DNA from: a virus
DNA: 40,445 nucleotides
Strand: one strand, 5' to 3'
IMG/VR virus record: IMGVR_UViG_3300037102_000031
Coordinates: 1 to 40,445 of that record
This document shows, in pieces, positions 32,861-39,236 of this stretch. The notes below the pieces were generated by a model, which was not told the origin of the DNA, made no database searches, and saw only the letters and a program-made list of their open reading frames with translations. The position numbers and the translations under genes are program-made. Position 1 is the first letter of the stretch, and every line of letters begins with the position of its first letter.

Positions 32861-33957
32861 TACGCCTCGCAGACGGCCAGCAGATCCTTCGCGCACCGCT
32901 CCCAAGTCAAGTTAGCCTTGATAAACTCCATGCCCTTCCGGCCCATGATTGCCCTGTCGATGGAGCCGAGCTTGTAAGCCTGTTCGACAGCATCGACCAC
33001 TTCTTCCAACTCCGGCTCAACCCAGCCATTCTCTACGGTAGGCCCGCCAATGCAAATGGCGTGATCCTCTAGAACCACGTCCGAGTGCCCGGTCCCATTG
33101 GTGGCGACGATAGGGATACCGCAGGCCATAGCCTCACACATAGGCATGTTGTTCCCGGCTTCCCCTCTGTTGGGGAACAGCCCAATGTGCGCCTGCCGGT
33201 AGATCTGGGGCATCTTCCAGTTAGGCACCATGTCCACCAGCGTATAGCGGTCGGAGGAAATGCCATTGATGGTCAGGTTGGCTTGGATGCGATCCTTCCA
33301 AGTAGCGCCCATCGTTGGGATGTAGCGGATGTGCTTAGAAGCGCAGAGCGAATTCATGATTTCCAGCCATAGGTTACCCCACGCTGCGATCAGGTGCATG
33401 TCGGGGTACTTCTGGGAAAGGATCTTGTAGGCCGCGATTACGATGTCCGTCCCCTTGCGATGTTCGGCCTTGCCGCCGCTGAAGATGTAGAACTTACCGT
33501 CGTTCTTCGGGCCTTCCCCTTCCTTGGGAGCAAACACGTCCGTATCAACCCCTTGGATGGCGACGGTCGGGTGCAGGCCAATCTCTTCCAGTTTCTCTCT
33601 GCACCACGTAGAGCCTGCGACGAGATGTTGGTAGTAGCGGTCCACATGGGGCACGTTGCGCTTTGCCTGCTCAGGGTACTCGGTGTAAACCCAGCCCACA
33701 TTGCGCTTCCAGGACCAAGCGTTGGGGTTCACCGGCATGAAAGACACACCGCCCGTCGCCAGATGCAGCATAGGGTCATCGGACGCATACGGCACTTCTG
33801 GGCTGAACTCTGGCGGGCAGTACTTCTCCATAGGATGCCCCGGCTGTACCTTAGCCAACATACGGATGTCCGTGAGGGAGGCCATCGTGGGCACGAGGTT
33901 GTGCCCCATCACTCCTGCGCCCCAGGAATCGCCCACGACGAGGGACAGGTTAAGCAT
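32860..33957 (-). CDS. Glycosyltransferase, GT4-like (GT-B fold)
   Basis: 365 residues, ATG 33957 with aaaggag at 6 bases. The N-terminal domain includes GDSWGAGVMGHN and VGWVYTEYPEQAKRNVPHVDRYYQHLVAGSTWCREKLEEIG, as in GT4 enzymes. The C-terminal nucleotide-sugar domain has 'GVDTDVFAPKEGE', 'FYIFSGGKAEHRKGTDIVIAAYK' and, near residue 270-300, 'PNRGEAGNNMPMCEAMACGIPIVATNGTGHSDVV', the usual E...E donor loop with an EAMACG-P-V-A block. It would move a sugar to an unknown acceptor. An earlier ATG at 33984 lies in the upstream gene. It overlaps neighbours at both ends. Confidence 0.88.
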   Translation of the reverse strand: MLNLSLVVGDSWGAGVMGHNLVPTMASLTDIRMLAKVQPGHPMEKYCPPEFSPEVPYASDDPMLHLATGGVSFMPVNPNAWSWKRNVGWVYTEYPEQAKRNVPHVDRYYQHLVAGSTWCREKLEEIGLHPTVAIQGVDTDVFAPKEGEGPKNDGKFYIFSGGKAEHRKGTDIVIAAYKILSQKYPDMHLIAAWGNLWLEIMNSLCASKHIRYIPTMGATWKDRIQANLTINGISSDRYTLVDMVPNWKMPQIYRQAHIGLFPNRGEAGNNMPMCEAMACGIPIVATNGTGHSDVVLEDHAICIGGPTVENGWVEPELEEVVDAVEQAYKLGSIDRAIMGRKGMEFIKANLTWERCAKDLLAVCEA

Positions 33958-34165
33958 TGGAAGCTCCTTTGCTGCATTTCTCAAGATGGTGCGCCGCCAG
34001 CCGCAACGCGATTATAGTGTGCGTGTACTTGCGGCCACTTCGAGCGTAGCCGGTGGCGAGTTGTTCAAGGTAATCAGCCACGATCTGCAACGAGGCGGAG
34101 CGTATGTCCTGCATGGCCAGCAGGCGGCGCTGATAGAGAGATTCGGAAATGAGGCGGACCTTCAT
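33950..34165 (-). CDS. Hypothetical helical protein, 71 residues
   Basis: Starts MKVRLISESLYQRRLLAMQD directly after the stop of the upstream gene and overlaps the glycosyltransferase start by 8 bases. The sequence is nearly all amphipathic helix with many Arg, Leu and Ala (SASLQIVADYLEQLATGYARSG, IIALRLAAHHLEKCSK). No motif known to me. It might be a small regulator or helper of the neighbouring enzymes; no evidence beyond position. Confidence 0.55.
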   Translation of the reverse strand: MKVRLISESLYQRRLLAMQDIRSASLQIVADYLEQLATGYARSGRKYTHTIIALRLAAHHLEKCSKGASNA

Positions 34166-34366
34166 TTAGATTCCATCGCCTTCCGCGAATTCCTTGGGGA
34201 TTAGCCCTTTAGCCATCAGCAGTTCCCGATCCCCCACTTGTTCGTTCCAGTGTGGGCCGTTAGTGTCGAATCCGGCCCCAGAATAGGGACGCTCCATGAA
34301 GTACTTCACCTTCTGGTAGATCGGCTGATCTTTCCAGTATTCGTCCCAGGTGGCATATCCGAGCAT
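34166..34366 (-). CDS. Hypothetical protein, 66 residues
   Basis: Starts MLGYATWDEYWKDQPIYQKV. It is rich in Tyr, Trp and acidic residues, with no Cys and no membrane segment. The stop is adjacent to the next ATG and the start lies 4 bases after the previous stop, so it belongs to the operon. The upstream ribosome site is poor (ggcgctaacctc), consistent with coupling to the Acb2-like gene. Function unknown. Confidence 0.55.
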   Translation of the reverse strand: MLGYATWDEYWKDQPIYQKVKYFMERPYSGAGFDTNGPHWNEQVGDRELLMAKGLIPKEFAEGDGI

Positions 34367-34370
34367 GAGG

Positions 34371-34814
34371 TTAGCGCCAGGAAATCATCAGCCCGCACTT
34401 GGTGCACTGAAAAAGCTTAGGCATGACCCTAGCTAATTCGTGGACGCAATCATTCAACCCGTGAGTGACCACGCAGTACTCGGTTAATTTCGAGACTATT
34501 TCCACTTCTTCCAAGTTTTCGTTGTATGGTTTCACAGTTGCCATGTCTTTTCCTAAAACACCTTGTTTCTTAGTCATCGAGGGCTTCGTGGGATCGTCTA
34601 CTGGGTTTTCATTGATAGCGATACTTGCATTTGCCCACTGCACGCACTTCTGAAGGTCCGTCAGGGCCAAAGACTTCTCCCTTGACTCAGGGCAGGCCCC
34701 GTCAATCAGGAAAGAAAATTCCTTGGCTGCTTCACGAATCTTGATATACCGTTCGGATTGATTCCCGACCGGGGCATGGTACGTGAAGACGTTCTCGATC
34801 TGCTCTTTAGTCAT
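34371..34814 (-). CDS. Acb2/Tad1-type anti-defence protein with Cys-rich C-terminal extension
   Basis: 147 residues. Residues 3-70 read as an Acb2/Tad1 hairpin domain: 'IENVFTYHAPVGNQSERY', 'IREAAKEFSFLIDGACPESR', 'EKSLALTDLQKCVQWANASIAIN'. The F-T-Y-H-x-P, CPxSREKSLALTxLxxxVxWANAxIAxN pattern is the family's signature. Acb2 proteins bind cyclic oligonucleotide signals of CBASS, and Tad1 proteins bind Thoeris signals, so both shut down host abortive immunity. Typical family members are ~65-95 residues. Here ~75 extra residues follow, with C114, C123, C137 and C140 (C-x8-C-x13-C-x2-C) that could form a zinc site. ATG 34814 overlaps the upstream stop (ATGA). Confidence 0.85.
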   Translation of the reverse strand: MTKEQIENVFTYHAPVGNQSERYIKIREAAKEFSFLIDGACPESREKSLALTDLQKCVQWANASIAINENPVDDPTKPSMTKKQGVLGKDMATVKPYNENLEEVEIVSKLTEYCVVTHGLNDCVHELARVMPKLFQCTKCGLMISWR

Positions 34815-36154
34815 TGCAAATACTCCTTTTTTCTTAACGCTTCCCTAACTGCTTCTACTACGGGAGTCCAGTCTCCCAACTTCGTCTGCCGAAAGATCCG
34901 CATCGACCGATACCACTCCGTAGTATCCCCCGTCATCCCCCAGCGCCAGTCCACGATCAATGGCATCAGTAGGTAGCAGGGCACCCCCAGAGTGCCCGCC
35001 AGATGCGCTATGGCTGTGTCCACGGTGATAACCAGATCGAGGCGCTGAATGGCGTCTATCGTAGCGAACCAGTTGGGGAATTCGGGCGTGAAGTCAAACG
35101 CCGCTTTCTCTTCCGGCGAAGCGCCAAACTGTAGGCAAACCGAAGCCGGATCATCAAATAGCGACTTGTCCATCAGTTGCCGCATTACGTCGAAGCTCAT
35201 AGACCGGAAACGGTCGTGCGAGTGATTGGCGTTCCCCTTCCAGCAGTACCCAATCCGGCCCTTCACCCTATTAGAAGCAGGCGGCAGTGGATTCTCTTCT
35301 GGGATGAGGAAGGGCAGCTTCCGGTCATTCAAGTAACGGAGGGTGGACATCAGGGGGAATTGACAATCCGTAACTGGAATTCGGCCCATTGCCGGGTGGC
35401 ACACTTCAACCCCAAACAACCTCGCATAGTCAGCGATTGTGTCGTCGCACCGGTAGTGCCAAGTTGTGTCTGGATGCAGACTCCGAAGCACCTTGAAGTA
35501 GCGGGCAAACTGGAAGGCGTCTCCAGCCCCTTGCTCTCCGACGATAAGCACTTTCTTCCCACCAAGCGTAGCCCCAGCCACATGCTCGTAGTGCGGCGTG
35601 GGGACGGGTGCCCACGGGTTCAGGGTCTTCAGGCGAGCCTCGTAGAATTGCAAGCCCCTGCCCCATTGCCTGTCGAGCATAAGCATCATGCCAAGGCTTT
35701 GTTCTCCTACGGGATTACCAGGAGAAGCGGACAAGGCCGTTTCGTACTCACTGATCGCGGCTTTAATGTCGCCACGATACTGACTATTCATTGCCAAGGC
35801 GCACACGCACTCGAAAGGAAACTGTGCATTAAGTTCCAAAGACTTAATGATGTGCTCCCGTGCCTCGTCAAGCCTGAGACAGACCTGGAGAGCAACGCCG
35901 TAGTTAAGGTGCATCGCAGCATTGTCAGGGGCTATCTCTAGCCCTTTCTCTAATGGGGCAAGCGCCTCTTCCGGGCGACGAAGGTTTATCATTGCCGCGC
36001 CTTCGTTGGAGTACGCATCGGGGCAGTGCGGGGAGATTTCAGACACTTTCCGAAAGAAGGCAACCGCCTTCTCCGGGGCCTTCTCGGAGCCCATCATAAA
36101 TGCTCCAAGTTTGAGGAGGTCGGTTTCTGTCAGGTTAGCGTCGATCTGGATCAT
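34811..36154 (-). CDS. TPR protein with C-terminal glycosyltransferase (GT9/GT41-like) domain
   Basis: 447 residues. Residues ~10-170 hold four or more tetratricopeptide repeats (PDAYSNEGAAMINLRRPEEALAPLEKGLEIAPDN, then AAMHLNYGVAL...). Residues ~200-440 resemble a GT-B glycosyltransferase end: KKVLIVGEQGAGDAFQFARY, KGRIGYCWKGNANHSHDRFRS, and the hallmark 'DLVITVDTAIAHLAGTLGVPCYLLMPLIVDWRW'. The family acts on proteins or glycans; the acceptor is unknown. ATG 36154 overlaps the RuvC-like stop (ATGA). One dispersed motif copy lies inside (35468-35481). Together with the GT4 enzyme and methyltransferase it forms a sugar-modification set. Confidence 0.85.
   Translation of the reverse strand: MIQIDANLTETDLLKLGAFMMGSEKAPEKAVAFFRKVSEISPHCPDAYSNEGAAMINLRRPEEALAPLEKGLEIAPDNAAMHLNYGVALQVCLRLDEAREHIIKSLELNAQFPFECVCALAMNSQYRGDIKAAISEYETALSASPGNPVGEQSLGMMLMLDRQWGRGLQFYEARLKTLNPWAPVPTPHYEHVAGATLGGKKVLIVGEQGAGDAFQFARYFKVLRSLHPDTTWHYRCDDTIADYARLFGVEVCHPAMGRIPVTDCQFPLMSTLRYLNDRKLPFLIPEENPLPPASNRVKGRIGYCWKGNANHSHDRFRSMSFDVMRQLMDKSLFDDPASVCLQFGASPEEKAAFDFTPEFPNWFATIDAIQRLDLVITVDTAIAHLAGTLGVPCYLLMPLIVDWRWGMTGDTTEWYRSMRIFRQTKLGDWTPVVEAVREALRKKEYLQ
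35468..35481 (-). repeat. Dispersed 14-base motif, copy 6 (GTCTGCATCCAGAC)
   Basis: Inside the TPR-glycosyltransferase gene, encoding SLHPD, a different frame from the copies in the giant gene. So the sequence match is at DNA or RNA level and not a shared peptide. Reads with transcription. Confidence 0.75.
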
Positions 36155-36648
36155 TTCAGGACCGTCTCGGCAGCGGTGATGGCGACGGCAAGGGCGCTCC
36201 AAGTGTCGGCAGAGAAGCCGTGTAGCACTCCGTAGCCGGTCTTCTTTGTACCGATAGCCTTATCCTTGCCGCCGTACCTGTCTATAATGGCCTGACGGAT
36301 GTTAGTGTCTTTGGCTTTCATGTTTCCGCAGAGATGGATTTTCACGGCTTTGCGAGGAATCCTCACCACAGAATCGAGGCCGAAAGCCTGAGCGAAGATG
36401 CCGCTCCAATAGACCGTCTCGAAGATCTCAGCCCCGACCGCCATCCCGTAACTGGCGACTTGTTCAATCGCGCAGTACTCAACGTCGCCATAAGGCCACT
36501 TAACCGGATCTTCCAGTTCTTCGATTGCTTTAAGAAGGATCTTGTTGGGAATTTTATTGAACCCGTAGGGGACAGGAGCCTTAGTCTCGGTGTCGTATGA
36601 GACATAGGCGCTGGAATCTGGTCCTGGATCGATAGCTAGAATCTTCAT
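36151..36648 (-). CDS. RuvC-like nuclease (RNase H fold)
   Basis: 165 residues, ATG 36648 overlapping the upstream stop (TGATG). D7 lies in MKILAIDPGPDSSAYV, E62 in YCAIEQVASYG and D148 in HGFSADTWSALAVA, matching three of the acidic metal ligands of RuvC (E. coli D7, E66, D138/D141). The usual fourth acidic residue is Ser151. Members resolve or cut branched DNA; in phages they serve recombination-linked replication and DNA processing before packaging. A longer reading frame exists upstream, but it lacks any reason for an earlier start. Confidence 0.8.
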   Translation of the reverse strand: MKILAIDPGPDSSAYVSYDTETKAPVPYGFNKIPNKILLKAIEELEDPVKWPYGDVEYCAIEQVASYGMAVGAEIFETVYWSGIFAQAFGLDSVVRIPRKAVKIHLCGNMKAKDTNIRQAIIDRYGGKDKAIGTKKTGYGVLHGFSADTWSALAVAITAAETVLK

Positions 36649-37106
36649 CACTCCTCCGGGCCGACGACAAAGTGAACTGTGTTCCCGTATTCGTCTTCGA
36701 GCGAGAAATTCTGTTCCTTTAATCCACCGTCCTGCCAGCGGCTCTCCATCGGGAGTTGGCTCCAAACGCTCAGCCATTGCTTTAAGCTCAGTTCGACCTT
36801 AATCAATGGCTCGGTCGGATGGGGGAATGGGATTCTGGTAATCTTCCGCTCAAGGCGCTTCAGGTTGAGTAGGATCTCGTTGCCGATCCAGCCAAGGGAG
36901 GAGGCAAGGTTGCGCTCCTCACACAGATAAGAATAGTCAACGGACTTAGACAGATAAGTGGAGGCGCAAACTTCGCAGTAGTGGCGCGTGTATTCCTTGA
37001 TCCCAGTATCCCCTGGTTGCATGGGGGCCAGAACCTTGTATTCCTTCGTGGGCACCCCTTCGTGCCCACAGGATTCACACAACTCCTCTTCGGGGATCTC
37101 AGGCAT
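36648..37106 (-). CDS. Zinc-finger protein, early region
   Basis: 152 residues. C10-x2-C13 and C44-x2-C47 make a four-Cys zinc site (CESCGHEGV ... HYCEVC). The remainder contains helices (ERNLASSLGWIGNEILLNLKRLERKI), a segment with Trp (KQWLSVWSQLPMESRW) and a short beta end (YGNTVHFVVG). It may bind nucleic acid beside the RuvC-like nuclease, but no family is recognised. ATG 37106 lies 2 bases after the preceding stop. Confidence 0.65.
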   Translation of the reverse strand: MPEIPEEELCESCGHEGVPTKEYKVLAPMQPGDTGIKEYTRHYCEVCASTYLSKSVDYSYLCEERNLASSLGWIGNEILLNLKRLERKITRIPFPHPTEPLIKVELSLKQWLSVWSQLPMESRWQDGGLKEQNFSLEDEYGNTVHFVVGPEE

Positions 37107-37108
37107 AG

Positions 37109-37831
37109 CTACGCCGCCTCTGGATCGTCTTCCCACGGCGGAGCTTCGCCCGCAGGCTCTTCGATGGCAGGCTGGGTATCGCCATGCACCTTGCCCTTGC
37201 GGCGGCGCGGCCTGGGGGCCAGCGGCGGCTCTGTTGGGTTGACCAGTTCAGCGGCGGTGGGCTCGTCGGTCGTCGGCAGTAGCATCCCGGCCTTTTCCGT
37301 GGCCTCAGCGATGCCTTCCAGGGTGTTGGCAACGACCTCATTCATCGGGTCGCCGGTCGTGCCTTCAGACAGGGCAACCCGGGTGCCGCCGTCAAACAGA
37401 TCACCTTGCCGGGGCTTGATCGAGATGGTGAAGCCGTCGCCACGATTGGCACGGAAAAAGTCCAGGATCTCTTGGAGCCTTCCTGTTGTGCGCGCCTTGA
37501 ACTGGACATTCAAGGTAGTATCGCCGCTGCGGTAGATGCGGAAGCCGAAAATCTGCTCGGGAAAGAAGTTATTCACTTCCTTGCCGTCGCCGCCGATCAG
37601 CTTCAGGTCCATGTCCGCCAGCGTGATTGCTAGCGTGGTTTCCTTGAAGCCGTCGTGCGGGCTCCCTTGCTCTGTGTAGAGGTAGTCGCACTCCAGGACC
37701 GAAGCGATGGTCGGCGTCAGCCGCCCCTTCAGCCGCAGCGTTAGGATGTCATCCCCTTCGGCTTCTGGGATCGTTATTTCGATCCCAGGCCGTTTTGCTT
37801 CTTGAATGATAATCTCGTCTCGGATCGTCAT
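37109..37831 (-). CDS. Early protein with acidic C-terminal tip
   Basis: 240 residues, ATG 37831 with AGGAG 10 bases upstream. Residues ~15-145 are a beta-rich folded domain (ITIPEAEGDDILTLRLKGRLTP, TTLAITLADMDLKLIGGDGKEV, TTLNVQFKARTTGRLQEILDFF). Residues ~155-240 are a disordered Pro/Glu/Ala-rich tail with a basic patch (PRPRRRKGK), ending PPWEDDPEAA. The order of a beta domain, a Pro-rich linker and an acidic tip is that of single-stranded DNA-binding proteins, but the domain itself is not a recognisable OB fold. Its place between the helicase and RuvC-like genes fits DNA metabolism. Confidence 0.6.
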   Translation of the reverse strand: MTIRDEIIIQEAKRPGIEITIPEAEGDDILTLRLKGRLTPTIASVLECDYLYTEQGSPHDGFKETTLAITLADMDLKLIGGDGKEVNNFFPEQIFGFRIYRSGDTTLNVQFKARTTGRLQEILDFFRANRGDGFTISIKPRQGDLFDGGTRVALSEGTTGDPMNEVVANTLEGIAEATEKAGMLLPTTDEPTAAELVNPTEPPLAPRPRRRKGKVHGDTQPAIEEPAGEAPPWEDDPEAA

Positions 37832-37870
37832 TTGCGTCAATCTCCTATCAGAATCTCCCTTGTCGTACTC

Positions 37871-38062
37871 TCAAACGCCGCGCTTGGCTGGGCGTGACTT
37901 CTTTGCTGCGCGCTTAGTCTTTTTGGGCACCTTCTTCCCCGTCTCTGGGGTGGTTTGTTGAGAGTCTGGCCCCGCAGCAAACCCAATCTGTTGTTGGCCG
38001 TATAGCCGCTCAGTCATGTTTGGCATTGTCTGCCCATCAACTGTTTTATTGAACATACTCAT
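37871..38062 (-). CDS. Small protein with Lys-rich tail
   Basis: 63 residues from ATG 38062, which has GGGGGA 8 bases upstream. Residues 1-35 are polar with Gln and Met (MSMFNKTVDGQTMPNMTERLYGQQ). Residues ~40-63 are basic (KKVPKKTKRAAKKSRPAKRGV), like a histone-like DNA-binding tail. It may coat or bind DNA. An in-frame ATG at 38068 is 2 codons upstream and equally possible. Function unproven. Confidence 0.55.
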   Translation of the reverse strand: MSMFNKTVDGQTMPNMTERLYGQQQIGFAAGPDSQQTTPETGKKVPKKTKRAAKKSRPAKRGV

Positions 38063-38067
38063 GAGAC

Positions 38068-38412
38068 TTATCCCCCATGTTCCGGGCCGTGGCATTTAGC
38101 GCACAGCCCTTCCACGTTGTCTCGATCCACGCGTCCGTGACTGCGGTAAATTTTGTGGTGTCCCTGGAGGGCCTTCCGCAAACCGCACCGGGCGCATTTC
38201 CACTCCTGAAGCTCAAACACTCGCAGGCATTCGGCCTTGTAAAATGCCTTTACTAGATTCCCGATGGCCTCATCTTCTGTCTCGCCGTAAACATAAAGCC
38301 CCGAGCCGAAGTACTCGCCCGGAACGATGTAGGCGTCCCAGGTGCCATTGGCCGACAACTGCGTAACGGCGATCTCAGACGCGATGATGCGCTCCGCCCG
38401 TCTCTTAGTCAT
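38068..38412 (-). CDS. HNH endonuclease
   Basis: 114 residues, ATG 38412 overlapping the upstream stop (TGATG). Residues 1-65 form a small alpha/beta domain (NGTWDAYIVPGEYFGSGLYVYGETEDEAIGNLVKAF). The C-terminal half is an HNH motif: C73-x2-C76, HH (85-86, in LQGHHKIYR), N99 in DRDNVEGL and C104-x2-C107-H108. The paired Cys bind a structural zinc. In phages such proteins are homing endonucleases or packaging-linked nickases; lying within the replication operon, a role in DNA processing is plausible. Confidence 0.82.
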   Translation of the reverse strand: MTKRRAERIIASEIAVTQLSANGTWDAYIVPGEYFGSGLYVYGETEDEAIGNLVKAFYKAECLRVFELQEWKCARCGLRKALQGHHKIYRSHGRVDRDNVEGLCAKCHGPEHGG

Positions 38413-39173
38413 CAGCCCCGCTCGGCGTCGTGAACCTTCGCGAGCCATTCGGTTTCGCACTCATCCATCAGCCGGGCCAGGATCACACCTTCGCTGTCGG
38501 AGTCGCAATAGGCCTGAATTTCAGCCAACCCCACAAACTCATGCCAGCGATTCCAAACATCCTCTGCCACGTAGATCATTAGGGCCTTGGTGCTCAGTTC
38601 TCCCTTGTCGCCCTGTGTCTCGGTTTCGATCTTCTCGGCAAGCTGCTTGACGGTCGTCGTCGAAGATTCTGCCGCCGCAACCCAGTAGTCGCGTTTCGTC
38701 TGCACCATGTCCACGCTCATGCCCTCTTGGGTGCTCCGCTTGAGCGCGGTTGCCAGCAGATTCAGTTTGGAAAACCCCATCTGCTCCATCTTGTCGGCGG
38801 GCAGAAAATTCAACTGCTCTGCCACCTTGATACAGTTCCAGGCTTCGGGGCGGCTGATATTGAAAAGCTCTGGGACACCCCGCGTGATGAACTCGCTGAA
38901 GGTGGTGTAGCCCTGCTGCTCGTACAGGTGCTTATGCTGGCGTACCAGCATCAGGATACGCCCTAAGAAGGGCTTCAGCCGGGAAACAGCCTGTTGCGCT
39001 CGGGAAAGCCCCTTGGTGACGACATTGAGATACAGCCAGACGTTCTCTGCACTCAGATCCTCTGGGATCGCCTCGATTGAGGGGCGCTCCGAAGTGATAA
39101 GCGCTTGCCAAACCGCCTGTTCTGCCTCGGTGAAAATGGGGAGATTGGAAGTCGTTGCAGGTAGGGTAGACAT
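38412..39173 (-). CDS. Unrecognised replication-region protein
   Basis: 253 residues. Largely helical: residues ~15-60 acidic (TEAEQAVWQALITSERPSIEAIPEDL), ~60-140 with a pattern 'GRILMLVRQHKHLYEQQGYTTFSEFITRGVPELFNISRPEAWNCIKVAEQL' that recalls helix-turn-helix domains with a 'srs.a...ikva' recognition segment, and a more polar C-terminus. It may be a DNA-binding protein for the replication operon. ATG 39173 has no clear ribosome site. A TTGACA hexamer (39206-39211) and a dispersed motif copy lie upstream, but no -10 box follows. Function unknown. Confidence 0.6.
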   Translation of the reverse strand: MSTLPATTSNLPIFTEAEQAVWQALITSERPSIEAIPEDLSAENVWLYLNVVTKGLSRAQQAVSRLKPFLGRILMLVRQHKHLYEQQGYTTFSEFITRGVPELFNISRPEAWNCIKVAEQLNFLPADKMEQMGFSKLNLLATALKRSTQEGMSVDMVQTKRDYWVAAAESSTTTVKQLAEKIETETQGDKGELSTKALMIYVAEDVWNRWHEFVGLAEIQAYCDSDSEGVILARLMDECETEWLAKVHDAERG

Positions 39174-39222
39174 TACCAGTTCACGCTGCCACAGACGCGC
39201 ATTGTTGTCAACCCCTTAATGT

Positions 39223-39236
39223 GTCTGGATCAAGAC
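39223..39236 (-). repeat. Dispersed 14-base motif, copy 7 (GTCTTGATCCAGAC)
   Basis: Spans the stop codon of the helicase gene and lies 11 bases before a TTGACA hexamer (39206-39211) ahead of the next gene. Followed by AGGGG then TTGACA, as copy 5 is followed by AGGGGC then TTGACA. Reads with transcription. Confidence 0.75.

Noticed and set aside
4319-39236. Dispersed motif copies as a CRISPR array
   Set aside because: Copies are kilobases apart, inside genes, with no spacer structure and no cas genes.
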